NCBI RefSeq assembly: GCF_000178855.1
Contig: NZ_ADVG01000001.1
Span: forward strand, 3,323,481 to 3,387,480
Length of the DNA stretch: 64,000 nucleotides
Direction: 5' to 3'
Source: Ktedonobacter racemifer DSM 44963
Lineage (GTDB): Bacteria > Chloroflexota > Ktedonobacteria > Ktedonobacterales > Ktedonobacteraceae
The notes beneath the pieces were generated by a model. That model was not told the origin of the DNA. It saw nothing but the letters and a program-made list of their open reading frames with translations, and did not search any database. This document shows positions 16,583 through 25,761 of the stretch, piece by piece; position 1 is the first letter of the stretch; each line of letters starts with the position of its first letter. The position numbers were made by a program, and so were the translations under genes.

Positions 16583-17830
16583 CTAAGCGGGGTCGATCAC
16601 AGCATCTACGTTTTTCAATCCTTGGTAACGTACAAGCCAGCAGCCATAGTTAAGCCCCCCACCTACCGCGGGGAGCGCTAGCCACTCGCCAGGATGCAGG
16701 CGGTCATTGCGCAACAGCTCAACCAGTGCGGTCCCAATACTCGCATTGGAGAGGTTGCCATAGTAGCGGAAGTTATCGGCCAGTTTCCCCATGGTAGACT
16801 CAGGCCAGCCATAATCATTCATCAGCAGCTCGCCCATGCGGCGCGTAATGCGTGAGTTAGCCTGGTGAGGCACGATATGCTGCACATCATCATACTGCAA
16901 GCCAGAGTGACGCAAGAGCGCATCTACAGACTCTGCCATAGCCCGGGGAGCCTCGCGAAAGACCTCTTTGCCATTCATCTTGGTATAGCCCACGTGATAC
17001 TGCGAGAGGAGCTGGCTTAGCTCTTTGCCCTTGCCCTCTTTGAAGAGCTGGCGAATCCGCAGATCGACCTCGGCCATCTCTACCGAGTCTTTACGCAGCG
17101 GCGTCTGGTAGAAGAGGGAAGCCGCCTGGCGAGCATCAGAACCATTAATGACATAGGTTGGCTCGTCGCCGCGCTCCAGAATGTAGGCCACGGCCCCCTC
17201 ACCAAAGAGCGAGCTAGTCTTCCAATCCAACACATTCATGATGTTGGGGAGCAGGCCCTCTGACATTACCAGGAGCACGCGCCTAGCCGAGCCAGCGGCC
17301 AGGACCTCGGCGCAGACCTGGAAGGCCTCCGTCTGACAGGCACAGGCGCCCCGTAGCATGGTTGCGCGGATAGTGGGAATACCCAGGCGCATTCCCACCC
17401 AGCCTGCAATCGTCGGAAAGGCATCGTTATCGGAGGAGGAGGCGCCAATGATCGTGTCTATATCTGTGGCTTCCAGGCCCGCACTCGCCAGGGCACGCTT
17501 CGCAGCCACGACCACCATATCAACAAGCGACTCATCCTCAGCCGCCTCGGGATCATCGATCAGGCCAGGAGCATCATTGCCAGCCATCCGTCGGCACAGA
17601 GCCATTGTACTGGCGCGGACATAACGAGTGCTCAAGCCAGTAACGCGCTCCAGGTCCTCCGCCTTACGCGGATCACCAAGACAGGTCGAAATATACGCGA
17701 AAAATTCGTTTGTGATAATACCTTTAGGAGAATAATTCCCCAAACCCACAAGGCGAACCTGGGATTTGGTATAGGTCTGTGGCACAGCATAGGTATAGTG
17801 CGGCCATTGACCCTCAGGGGCTAGTGTCAT
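16583..17830 (-). CDS. 3-oxoacyl-ACP synthase III-like (KAS III family) enzyme
   Basis: KAS III enzymes condense an acyl-CoA starter with malonyl-ACP or perform related decarboxylative condensations. The 415-residue thiolase-fold protein has the catalytic triad regions: Cys in GACACQTEAF (Cys163 or Cys165), His in IVPHQANSRI, and Asn in YYGNLSNASIG, plus the C-terminal GGGLNYG. At 415 residues it is about 80 longer than E. coli FabH, with extra segments near residues 70-100 and 240-290, so a specialised ketosynthase (beta-keto or secondary-metabolite starter enzyme) is as likely as FabH. CGGAGGTTC precedes ATG 17830 by nine bases. No other fatty-acid synthesis gene is adjacent. Confidence 0.88.
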   Translation of the reverse strand: MTLAPEGQWPHYTYAVPQTYTKSQVRLVGLGNYSPKGIITNEFFAYISTCLGDPRKAEDLERVTGLSTRYVRASTMALCRRMAGNDAPGLIDDPEAAEDESLVDMVVVAAKRALASAGLEATDIDTIIGASSSDNDAFPTIAGWVGMRLGIPTIRATMLRGACACQTEAFQVCAEVLAAGSARRVLLVMSEGLLPNIMNVLDWKTSSLFGEGAVAYILERGDEPTYVINGSDARQAASLFYQTPLRKDSVEMAEVDLRIRQLFKEGKGKELSQLLSQYHVGYTKMNGKEVFREAPRAMAESVDALLRHSGLQYDDVQHIVPHQANSRITRRMGELLMNDYGWPESTMGKLADNFRYYGNLSNASIGTALVELLRNDRLHPGEWLALPAVGGGLNYGCWLVRYQGLKNVDAVIDPA

Positions 17831-18162
17831 TCGAAAAAGAACCTCCGTATCGAGGATGTACCACCTAATTTACCGTAAGTATAACATATGAAATCACTCC
17901 CTGCGTATAAGCTGATCTACGATGGGAGGCGGCTTCGTTTTCGGTAAGGGCAGAGAAAAAAAGCGTATAGTACATGGGAGTTTGCTCCTAAATAAGCACC
18001 TCATTGCTTTGTAGCAAGCCAGGTTTTATAATGCATTCTATCCAGGTCGTTAAACATACCCTGCGCCCTCATCACTCTATATAGCTCTTCTTAGCAGATA
18101 CAGGGCAAACCAGCAAGCATCCAGGGAACTCGATTGAAGGAAAGGAATGCATCCTAGAGCCT
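17831..18162. other. Divergent gap (KAS III-like / MBL hydrolase)
   Basis: The 332 bases contain no gene. GAAGGAAAGGAA at 18136-18146 is the likely ribosome site of the next gene. No operator or fold is evident. Confidence 0.4.
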
Positions 18163-18876
18163 ATGCATCCAACCAAAGCCAGGATGGTGCACACCATCAC
18201 AGATCGCTTCTCTATGGTCAACACCTACCTCATCAATGATGAGCGCCTGGTGGTCGTCGACCCTGGTTCTGAGTTGAATGTGCGCCTGCTCCATTACTAT
18301 ATTCAACACATTCTTGGTCGCAGTCCTCAAGACATAGACCTGGTTGTCTTTACCCATCTCCATCCCGATCATACGGCAGGTCTCGCGGCGCTCAAAGCCA
18401 TCTGCTCGGCTCCCGTTGCGGCCTCGGCCCTGGTTAAGCAGCTCGCTCTCGATAATGAGAGCAAGGGAAATGTCCTGCCACGCATCAGCCATTTCGCCGG
18501 GCGGATGCTACCGGACTCCCTGCAACACCTCGATCTCTTCCCACCAGCCTATCTCCAGCAGATGCAATTGGTTGATATCTGGCTAGAGGATATTACGGGA
18601 CTGCCTGAGCATCCTGAGTGGCGCGTCATTGCCAGTCCCGGGCATACCCCCGAAAGCCTCTGCCTCTACAATCCCTTCTCCCTGGAATTAATCTGTGGAG
18701 ATACAGTGCTCACTAATGAAAGTGAGAGGCCACGTCTACACGCCGGAGCTAGCCGCCACCTCTTACGCGAGACGCTGCACGTCCTCCGTAGCCTGGATAT
18801 TCGCTACCTCTATCCTGGCCACGGGCGACCCATCCTCTCGCTCCACCCACTTCAACGCTATGAAATTGCGTGGTAA
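18163..18876 (+). CDS. MBL-fold metallo-hydrolase
   Basis: The 237-residue protein shows the complete metallo-beta-lactamase metal site: THLHPDHTAG (HxHxDH, about residues 64-69), SPGHTPESL, CGDTVL and the distal YPGHG. It resembles glyoxalase II/flavorubredoxin-like hydrolases and lacks extra domains. The ATG at 18163 is used; an ATG at 18147 is closer to the purine-rich ribosome site but is out of frame, and an in-frame ATG at 18184 is a further option. It converges with the FHA gene, with only 18 bases between stops. Substrate unknown. Confidence 0.87.
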   Translation: MHPTKARMVHTITDRFSMVNTYLINDERLVVVDPGSELNVRLLHYYIQHILGRSPQDIDLVVFTHLHPDHTAGLAALKAICSAPVAASALVKQLALDNESKGNVLPRISHFAGRMLPDSLQHLDLFPPAYLQQMQLVDIWLEDITGLPEHPEWRVIASPGHTPESLCLYNPFSLELICGDTVLTNESERPRLHAGASRHLLRETLHVLRSLDIRYLYPGHGRPILSLHPLQRYEIAW

Positions 18877-18894
18877 ACTCGTTCGCGTGGAGCA

Positions 18895-20205
18895 CTACTT
18901 CTGGCGGCTAGGAAGCTTGATAGGGGCGGGACCAATGCCACTAATAGGCGCGGTATAGGGCCGGGGTGTGATCAGATGTGGCAGGGAAGAAGTATGAGCC
19001 ACCAGCATCGAGATATACTCCAGGCGAATGTTGCCTACAGAGACGATATCGCCGCCTTGGAGCAGGCGTGGCTTGGTCAGGTACTCCTCGTTGACGCGTG
19101 TCCCATTCCGGCTATTGAGATCCTGCACATAGTCGCCATTGGCCTGGCGCAAGAATTGAGCATGCCGACGTGAGATCGAAGAGTCATTGATCACGATATC
19201 GCTCTCGATACCGCGCCCAACTGAGAGAACGGCCCGTTCGAGCATAAAGCTACGACCCACCAGTTCACCATCGCGAATGGTCAGCGCACCTCCCAGATTC
19301 GTCGAGGTCTGAAAAGGAGTTGGCGGCCTTGTTACCTCAGCAGTGTCCTTCCAATCTTCTGTTACTCTACCCGAAAAGAGGGCCGAAGCCCGGTCGGTAA
19401 GTGGCCTGGTTGCAGGCAGATCACGACTATTTCCGGTAGGTGTATCCTGACCCAGTTCACTGGTCAGGCGCCATTTGTGGTGCGCAAGAGGGTCGCTCTC
19501 CTCTAGCGAAGCCTCCTGAGACTCAGCCAGCGCGAAGATAAAGCGATGTGAGCCAACTTCAAGCAGGTCATTATGCTCCAAACGTGCAAAGCCTTTGACA
19601 CGCTGACCGTTGAGCGAGAGGCCATTCATGCTCCCACAATCCGTCACAAAGACCATGCCGCGATCCCATACGATCTCGGCATGGTGACGCGAGACCATAT
19701 CGTCATCCAGCCAGATATCGCAGTTCTCATCGCGTCCAATCGTCATGATCGCACGCTTGAAAGCCAGGCGCTGGCCTTGAAAGTTTCCATTCCGATACTC
19801 TAGCCAGGCCCAAGGCGTCTCCTCGCCAAAGACCAGCGACACGGGGTCACCTGGTATATAGCGGGGAGGAACATACGATGCGCTAGTGGAATTCGAGTGT
19901 GTAGCAGCGGTCTGCACGGATGTGGATCTGAGGAGAGATTCCGCAACACGCGGTCGCGCTAGCGCCAGAAAGAGGGCGCTGGCCCCTATGGGTAGTAGCC
20001 AACCACAAATAGCGAGATAAGCCAGGACAATCATCGCTTCTAGAAATGAGAGCGAGGTATGGGCAACATGAAAATAAAGCGCATACCATATAAAGGCAGG
20101 AATTACCAGCAGGGCCGCTATTATGCAGGCGAAAGAGACAGCCAGAAGCTGACGCCGTGCCCCACGTTTGCGTATGTAGGCATAGAGAATATTGCCCACG
20201 AGCAT
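18895..20205 (-). CDS. Membrane-anchored protein with two FHA domains
   Basis: FHA domains bind phosphothreonine peptides, usually downstream of Ser/Thr kinases. From ATG 20205 the 436-residue protein has two TM helices (about 20-45 and 55-85), a first FHA domain (about 145-215, TIGRDENCDIWLDDDMVSRHHAEI), a linker rich in Pro/Thr, and a second FHA domain (about 335-410, SVGRGIESDIVINDSSISRRHAQF, then NSRNGT). The frame remains open 24 codons upstream of the ATG and reads as a hydrophobic first helix (FPTWFYLGSYGG...). A GGGAGG ribosome site lies next to ATA (20275-20277) and ACG codons, so the real protein may begin there at a non-standard codon. A PP2C phosphatase at 48.5 kb could act on the same phosphosystem; no kinase is in the window. 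Confidence 0.88.
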   Translation of the reverse strand: MLVGNILYAYIRKRGARRQLLAVSFACIIAALLVIPAFIWYALYFHVAHTSLSFLEAMIVLAYLAICGWLLPIGASALFLALARPRVAESLLRSTSVQTAATHSNSTSASYVPPRYIPGDPVSLVFGEETPWAWLEYRNGNFQGQRLAFKRAIMTIGRDENCDIWLDDDMVSRHHAEIVWDRGMVFVTDCGSMNGLSLNGQRVKGFARLEHNDLLEVGSHRFIFALAESQEASLEESDPLAHHKWRLTSELGQDTPTGNSRDLPATRPLTDRASALFSGRVTEDWKDTAEVTRPPTPFQTSTNLGGALTIRDGELVGRSFMLERAVLSVGRGIESDIVINDSSISRRHAQFLRQANGDYVQDLNSRNGTRVNEEYLTKPRLLQGGDIVSVGNIRLEYISMLVAHTSSLPHLITPRPYTAPISGIGPAPIKLPSRQK

Positions 20206-20344
20206 ACATAGGCAGCAGGCGACTCCACCGTAGCTACCAAGATAAAACCAGGTTGGGAAACTTGCTGTATTCGTTATCTGCCTCCCTCAAGAAGCCATCC
20301 ACTGCCCGCTTTTATCACAACGAGGCACATGTCCTCGCTCCAAG

Positions 20345-20363
20345 CCCCGCTTTGAAAGCGGGG
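20345..20363. repeat. CCCCGCTTT/AAAGCGGGG hairpin, IS200/IS605-end-like
   Basis: A 9-bp perfect stem with a one-base tip, followed by GTACATGACTCC, sits between divergent FHA and response-regulator genes. Such GC-rich mini-hairpins mark the ends of IS200/IS605 elements, but no transposase remains nearby; the identity is a guess. Confidence 0.4.
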
Positions 20364-20837
20364 GTACATGACTCCCAGCGTACACACATTCTTAGAGGAT
20401 AGCTTCAGAAAAATGATATCATCTTGTTTCACCACAGACAAAATAGTAGGACTTGTGGGTGAAGTAGAAAATGTTTAAAATGCACATACGCCTTTCTACC
20501 TCTTCCTTTGCGCATTTTTAGGGACCATCTCCTATGAGGTGAGCTTGTGAATCGGGATAGATAAGGGAGAGCAGACTTTTGCGAGACATTGCTGGGCAGA
20601 TGACCAGCGAAATAAACCTGGAGACGGGTCAAATTGCCGTAATAAACAGAGCCAATTGCCCAAAAGAACTATTGATCATGACTATTCCTGTCACACATTG
20701 TATCATTATGTTACTCCCATAGTTGCGTCCTGTTGGGAACGTGAGACGCAGAAATAATGAGTAAAGTGTCTATAAGAAGACACATCTGTACATCCTTGCA
20801 TTGTAACGTAGGCCTGTAGTGTAGGAGGAAAACGTAC
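20364..20837. other. Divergent gap upstream of the response regulator
   Basis: Apart from the short hairpin at its left end, this stretch shows no gene or structured element. The ribosome site AGGAGG (20823-20828) of the following gene is clear. Confidence 0.45.
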
Positions 20838-21536
20838 GTGAAGATCATGGTAGCGGACGATGACCGCGACATGGTAGATATGCTGAGCTACTGGCTCAAA
20901 GGGCATGGCTACGAGGTCATACGCGCCTTCGATGGCGAGCAGGCAATCAAACGTTGGCGTGAATCATTACCAGACCTGGTGATTTTAGATATTCAGATGC
21001 CTAAACTTGATGGTTTCGAGGTCTGTCGCCAGATGCGTAACGAAACCAACTCTATGGTACTTATCTTGACCGCTCACGACCGCGAAGACGACGAAGTCCG
21101 TGGCCTGGAACTGGGTGCTGATGACTATTTGCGCAAACCCTTCAGCCCAAGACAGCTCCTGGCACGCATTAAAGCCGTTATGCGCCGCGCAGGCAATGTA
21201 CGCGGGGTCGCGGGCACCTCTACAGTTACTGTTGGACCAATTACGCTTGATGCGATGCGGCATGAGGTCACACGCGATGGCGTCAAAGTTCGCCTTACTC
21301 CTACTGAAAGCCGTTTACTCCATTTGCTTATTACCAATACAGGCCAGGTCCTGACCACAGATATGATCATCGAACGTGTCTGGGGCTACGATGAAACTGG
21401 CGACTCAGGCCTGGTGAAGACCCATATCCGCCACCTGCGCCAGAAAGTAGAGCCCTCTCCTAATAGCCCTCGTTTTATTATGACGGTCCCGGGAGTAGGC
21501 TATACCTTCACTGCCCCTGTGGCTATCGAACCTTAA
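20838..21536 (+). CDS. OmpR/PhoB-family response regulator (orphan)
   Basis: The 232-residue protein has a receiver domain (residues 1-115: acidic pocket DDD at 7-9, phospho-acceptor Asp51 in LDIQMP, conserved Thr in ILTAHD and Lys100 in RKPF) and a C-terminal winged-helix DNA-binding domain (about 130-228, ending HIRHLRQKVE...TVPGVGYTF). The start is a GTG at 20838, nine bases after AGGAGG. No histidine kinase gene is adjacent, so its partner is encoded elsewhere or it is regulated otherwise. The next gene downstream, 280 bp away, encodes a signalling-type protein. Confidence 0.93.
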   Translation: MKIMVADDDRDMVDMLSYWLKGHGYEVIRAFDGEQAIKRWRESLPDLVILDIQMPKLDGFEVCRQMRNETNSMVLILTAHDREDDEVRGLELGADDYLRKPFSPRQLLARIKAVMRRAGNVRGVAGTSTVTVGPITLDAMRHEVTRDGVKVRLTPTESRLLHLLITNTGQVLTTDMIIERVWGYDETGDSGLVKTHIRHLRQKVEPSPNSPRFIMTVPGVGYTFTAPVAIEP

Positions 21537-21817
21537 CCAGGCCCCTTAAGCTTTCAATCAGGCTACAAGCGACGACAACAATCAGGTATCCAGCCATATG
21601 CGAGACAGCAATACATGGTTGGATACCCCTCTAGAGCACATTCCTCTCGCCCTGCTTCTTAACCTGCCTTGGTGAATCTTAACCACTCTGTAACGCATTA
21701 ACCATCACACCTTCGTCTTCTTCAATGATACACTTCCCTATATCCATTTGGGCAAATACACAGAAACAGTCAGGAACCTCATGCCCCAAGGCAGGGGTAT
21801 CCAGAGGCGGAGATCTG

Positions 21818-22825
21818 ATGATTACAAGGCTAACAACAGGCGAGGCAGCCTCCGAGAAGCAGCATCTCAAGCGTGCAAGCATAAAATCAGCCCGAGGTAG
21901 GCGAGCTGTGCGGTATCAGGGCGCCCCCTGCACCTGCCAACTTTTGCCGCTCACGCACACAGAAGCGCTTCAAGAGATAAGAGAAGCAGAAGAGCCTCTT
22001 CTGGAGAAGATTTTACTCCCAACAGAGCTGTTGCAGGAGGTACAACAACACATTCAGGAGTTGTTGACACGGAGACAGCCCTTTAGCCTTTTTGCCCTGC
22101 ACATTGTGCAAGTTGAACGCCAAAGCACCTATGATGCCACCACACATAAGTATGTGTTCAGGCCTCCACGTTGCAGTCATCCAGCACCTGGCTTTATGAA
22201 CCAACTCGAAGACAAGATCAAAGCCGTCCTACGTGGTAGTGATCACCTACGCACACACGGCGAAGGGAGCGCTCTGCTCTTCCTCCCAGGTGTTGGATCT
22301 GGAGGCGCCTACAACATTCTGGAGCGTATTTATGCACAGGTAGATCTACTGGAGGCGGAGACGATAATTCCCCCTCTACGGCATGAAACGCATATTGTTA
22401 TCGGGTATACCTCCTTCCCCGAACAACAAGAGACCTATGAGGGCTTTCTCCAGCAGTTAGGGCGTTGCGCGCGACGCGTCACCTTGAAGCCACGTATGCT
22501 CTTACCAATCAGCGCCGCACACAGCAGGCATAGTAACCTGTATCATCAGCCGCCAGCATACGAGGCAGCAATGCCATCCCAGGTCTCGTTTATGCACCTG
22601 CCAACCTGCCTGCCCAGGCGTTTGACACGCCTCATCCCCTACAGCGTTGCCTGCACCTTGCGCTGCGTACCACTAGGCCGTGAACAACAGGCGTTAACTG
22701 TAGCCCTGGCCGACCCCTCGAATCACGAGAGTCTCGACTACCTGGCTCAGCTTACGCATATGACAATCTTTCCCGTGGCTTGCAGGCACGAGGAACTTGA
22801 CATATTACTAGCCACAAAGTGGTAG
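21818..22825 (+). CDS. Degenerate GGDEF-like domain fused to GspE N-terminal (T2SSE_N) domain
   Basis: The frame is open from 21725, but ATG 21818 follows GGCGGAG by five bases and is preferred, giving about 335 residues. The middle (about residues 65-235) resembles a GGDEF domain in order of strands: RRQPFSLFALHI, IKAVLRGSDHLRTHGEGSAL, then VIGYTSFP. The signature is lost (HGEGS in place of GGDEF), so cyclase activity is not expected. The last 70 residues match the GspE/PilB N-terminal domain (LPRRLTRLIPYSV, then LTVALADPSNHESLDYLAQL). No ATPase domain follows. It may sense or bind a nucleotide and contact a type IV pilus/secretion ATPase; this is inference. Confidence 0.72.
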   Translation: MITRLTTGEAASEKQHLKRASIKSARGRRAVRYQGAPCTCQLLPLTHTEALQEIREAEEPLLEKILLPTELLQEVQQHIQELLTRRQPFSLFALHIVQVERQSTYDATTHKYVFRPPRCSHPAPGFMNQLEDKIKAVLRGSDHLRTHGEGSALLFLPGVGSGGAYNILERIYAQVDLLEAETIIPPLRHETHIVIGYTSFPEQQETYEGFLQQLGRCARRVTLKPRMLLPISAAHSRHSNLYHQPPAYEAAMPSQVSFMHLPTCLPRRLTRLIPYSVACTLRCVPLGREQQALTVALADPSNHESLDYLAQLTHMTIFPVACRHEELDILLATKW

Positions 22826-23113
22826 TAGGAGTTACAAAGAAACCGAAAAAGGATATAATCAGAAAAAGGGAGACGAAGAACGTCTAGCAGGAAGATTTAA
22901 TATCCGATAGCAAGCCAGTCTAGGGTAACGAATATCTAACCATGCTAGCGTTAAAATTAACCAGATCGCAACTTTTCCTTAACACAGTTTCACATCAACA
23001 TTGGCTACTATAGTATGCAATGAGACAATTTATGTAACGTAATTTATCGTCTCCCGGATTACATCGTTAGTGGCAATTGTACTTATTTAACAATTCTTTA
23101 AGGAGAACCCAAC

Positions 23114-23326
23114 ATGGTAGTTCAGATGATTCAGGATGATACCCTCTTAACCTTCAAGGAAGCAATGGATTACCTGCGCGTGAGCCGCTCCACCCTCTAC
23201 CGCTTGATGTGGTCCGGGCAGCTTACTGGACACAAGGTCGGTAGCACCTGGCGTTTCTACCGCGATGATCTGCGTGCATGCGTGGGACGCGAAATTTCCT
23301 CCGCTCCATTGGCGAATGCGCAGTAA
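23114..23326 (+). CDS. Excisionase/MerR-like helix-turn-helix protein
   Basis: The 70-residue protein consists almost wholly of an HTH_17 (excisionase-type) winged-helix domain: LLTFKEAMDYLRVSRSTLYR, then the wing KVGSTWRFYRDDL. This class covers phage Xis proteins and small regulators of the BldC type. No integrase or attachment site is nearby, so a chromosomal regulator is more likely. AAGGAGA lies before ATG 23114, and a strong terminator follows. It is about 290 bp downstream of the GGDEF-like/GspE_N gene on the same strand. Confidence 0.88.
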   Translation: MVVQMIQDDTLLTFKEAMDYLRVSRSTLYRLMWSGQLTGHKVGSTWRFYRDDLRACVGREISSAPLANAQ

Positions 23327-23423
23327 TTGATTTCCCTTGCCCGTCTAAGTTTACTACATTTGCAGTTTTCCAGATTTATCTATATCGTTTTCATCTTTTA
23401 AAAACCTATTGCTGATTCATTGC

Positions 23424-23462
23424 AAAAAAGTGTAAGCCAGGATTCTGGCTTACACTTTTTTT
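23424..23462. terminator. Bidirectional intrinsic terminator
   Basis: AAAAAAGTGTAAGCCAG pairs with its complement across a GATT loop and ends in a run of T on both strands. It separates the HTH gene from the convergent Pro-rich membrane protein gene. Confidence 0.93.
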
Positions 23463-23474
23463 GTCTGGTTACAC

Positions 23475-24407
23475 CTAAATCTGCTGGTAATCTACAATCT
23501 TGTATTGGTTGCCAACCTTCTCGACGGTCAAGGTCACCGCGTACTTTAACTTTGAACGCGTGACATCGAAGGTGACCTTGAGATTGGAGAGTCCCTGTGC
23601 ACTCGGCTGTGCTGAAACCTGGTTGGTGCGTGGCGTAAAGGAGAGTACCTGGCCATAGCGAGCATCACGCGCCTTGGCCTCGGCAATAAATTGCTCGCGC
23701 GTGAGACCCTGCAAATGTCCTTTCGGCTCGATATAACTAAAAGCCTCATCGTAGTTACGGCTCTGAATAGCGGTGTAGTAGTTATTGATCGTCGTCAGTG
23801 AACCCGTAGTTTGCAACACTACAGGAGCCATGACCGATGAAGCTGTCCAGGTACACAAGCCACAACTCACCAGGGCGATCACACCAAAAATAGCAAGCGA
23901 GAGCCATACCCACTTATTGGCCCTGCGTCGTACAGGAAGACCAGGCGCAAATGGAGGCACGGGCGCGAACTGTTGCCCTCCCCGAAATTGCTGGGGACCC
24001 TGTGGGCCAGGGTTTCCTCTTGCAGGGACGGGCGGAAAAGTTGACCAGGGCGTCTCTTCAGGCCGTGAAGGCGGTGTTGGCTCTCGTTCGACAGAGGTTG
24101 GCTCCGGCATCTGTGCGTAGAATGAGGGTGGGGGTGGATAAACCAGTCCACTCCGGATATCCTCCGCGGAGATCTCCTGCGCGGGCCTGTCTTCATTAGG
24201 AGCCGCTACGACAGAGCCATCCTGCTCAGATATGGTACCGGGCTGCTTATACTTTTCCTCCTCAGGCGCCATATCTACAGATGGCGACTGGCTCTCTCCC
24301 TGTTGGGGAGGAGTTGCTTGCGAGGCGGTAGGCGCAGGATACTCGTACAATGGCTGAGCCGATTGACCAGGCCCTGTCTTGGCTTCTTCTTCTGGGGTCT
24401 GCTGCAT
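23475..24407 (-). CDS. Pro-rich single-pass membrane protein with extracytoplasmic domain
   Basis: I do not assign a function. The 310-residue protein has a disordered, Pro/Gln/Glu-rich cytoplasmic N-terminus of about 160 residues, a stop-transfer TM helix (about 165-187, WVWLSLAIFGVIALVSCGLC) preceded by RRRANK, and a C-terminal extracytoplasmic domain of about 110 residues. That domain begins TTINNYYTAIQSRNYDEAF, which resembles NTF2-like/DUF4878 lumazine-binding-type folds often found attached to such anchors in Gram-positive and Chloroflexota proteins. No catalytic residues are recognisable. It is monocistronic. Confidence 0.8.
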   Translation of the reverse strand: MQQTPEEEAKTGPGQSAQPLYEYPAPTASQATPPQQGESQSPSVDMAPEEEKYKQPGTISEQDGSVVAAPNEDRPAQEISAEDIRSGLVYPPPPSFYAQMPEPTSVEREPTPPSRPEETPWSTFPPVPARGNPGPQGPQQFRGGQQFAPVPPFAPGLPVRRRANKWVWLSLAIFGVIALVSCGLCTWTASSVMAPVVLQTTGSLTTINNYYTAIQSRNYDEAFSYIEPKGHLQGLTREQFIAEAKARDARYGQVLSFTPRTNQVSAQPSAQGLSNLKVTFDVTRSKLKYAVTLTVEKVGNQYKIVDYQQI

Positions 24408-24513
24408 AATAACTTACTCTTATCCAAATCCAAAAAATGAAAATTAGTCCCTTTCGCCAGAAACAATTATGGCTATATACATTAACTATACGCCAGAGGG
24501 AAGGCGAAAGTTC

Positions 24514-25704
24514 TTATTGCTGCTCAAATTGTCTCTCCAGATCGCGACGCACATATATCTCGGCCTCGGCGCGTGACACGCGATGCTCACGTGCATAGTT
24601 CAATAGGCGCTGCACATAGCAAGAGGCCAGAATCTCGCGTTGCTCTGCTAGACTAAGCATAGGACGTAATTTCAATTTTGTATAGGGGTAAAAGTCTTTA
24701 TCCTGAAGCGCTGTCGCCAGAAGATGAGCCAGGTCGTCAACTGCTTTACAGGCGGTGGGATCATCGAAGAAACGCGGCTGAGTGCTGGAGACCACAAGCG
24801 CCCCGGCGACTCTGCCACCACGCATGACGGGGGCCGCACATGAACTTGCCTCGTGGGTATCGACTTCAACGAGGAGGCGAGTCGCTTCGTCCCGGCTATC
24901 CCAGCGCATCATGCGTTGCTGCATCACCGCCGACCCGGCAAGCGTCGTGCTTCCCAGAAAGACGCGGCTATCAGTCGCTGGCGACCAGGGTTCGGTGCCA
25001 CGGGCCAACGCTTCATATAACGAATGAATAGTCCCATCGTCCTGGCAAGGAGGCATAAAAGAGGCATAGATGATAGTGATTCCTTTATGCTCTGTATCCA
25101 ACTGGAGCAGGGCATAATCAAAAATCGTCTGCGCAACTTGCCAGAGGCAGTTGGCTGGATCAGCGGTGCTCGCAATCAATTCAAGGACACGGCGATAGAT
25201 CTCGACCCGAATCTCAGGAATACTCGCCAGAATGTTCATATCAAGAACGCCTGGAAAGGTTTTGTTAATCGCCTGTATCATTGCCTGTCGATGTTCTGAC
25301 ATCACATCAGGAAGATTGCGTAAATGTGAGTGTCGAGGATCAGAGGTACCATTCATCCAGCGGTAGATAGTATTCTCCGCGACATCCAACTCGCGTGAGA
25401 TACGCCCAATCTCAGCCCGGTTACGATGCAAAATAGCATGCAACGTACTACTAAATGGTGAGAGCCCCTTCTCATTAGCGCTATTTAGCACAGGAACATT
25501 ATCGGCGGCGACCTGGCTCCCCTTGCGCGCTTGCGCCGTACTTTTAGCATTCTCAGTACGCGAGAGGGCACTCTTACGTGGAGGGCGCGCTTGCTTCAGG
25601 ATGGCTGTATTCTTGCGTTTTCCTCGCCCACTCCTCAAACTGCCACGCACTACATTCTCTTCCAGTTCGTTGCCTGGCTGTTCGGGATTGCGTCCTTTCT
25701 GCAT
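24514..25704 (-). CDS. HTH and GAF-domain regulatory protein
   Basis: The protein starts with about 90 low-complexity basic residues (Arg/Lys/Ser/Ala), then a helix-turn-helix-like stretch (IGRISRELDVAENTIYRWMNG) and a GAF-like sensor domain of about 170 residues (VLELIASTADPANCLWQVAQ onward, SSCAAPVMRGGRVAGALVVS). The tail ends in a helical REHRVSRAEAEIYVRRDLE segment. The frame is open to 25761, but that ATG overlaps a TATAAT-like sequence. The ATG at 25704, with AAGGAAGAGGG eight bases upstream, is preferred (396 residues). It probably reads a small ligand or redox state and binds DNA; the ligand is unknown. Confidence 0.78.
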   Translation of the reverse strand: MQKGRNPEQPGNELEENVVRGSLRSGRGKRKNTAILKQARPPRKSALSRTENAKSTAQARKGSQVAADNVPVLNSANEKGLSPFSSTLHAILHRNRAEIGRISRELDVAENTIYRWMNGTSDPRHSHLRNLPDVMSEHRQAMIQAINKTFPGVLDMNILASIPEIRVEIYRRVLELIASTADPANCLWQVAQTIFDYALLQLDTEHKGITIIYASFMPPCQDDGTIHSLYEALARGTEPWSPATDSRVFLGSTTLAGSAVMQQRMMRWDSRDEATRLLVEVDTHEASSCAAPVMRGGRVAGALVVSSTQPRFFDDPTACKAVDDLAHLLATALQDKDFYPYTKLKLRPMLSLAEQREILASCYVQRLLNYAREHRVSRAEAEIYVRRDLERQFEQQ

Positions 25705-25761
25705 ACCAATAGCCCTCTTCCTTAGGGAGCCACATGCTCCATATCTATTTATCTCACCCAT

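Noticed and set aside
16583..17830. Naming the KAS III-like enzyme fabH
   Set aside because: It is about 80 residues longer than FabH and has no fatty-acid synthesis neighbours, so a specialised condensing enzyme is equally possible.
23114..23326. Phage excisionase and integrated element
   Set aside because: No integrase, attachment-site duplication, tRNA target or phage gene is nearby; the HTH fold alone is not evidence for a prophage.
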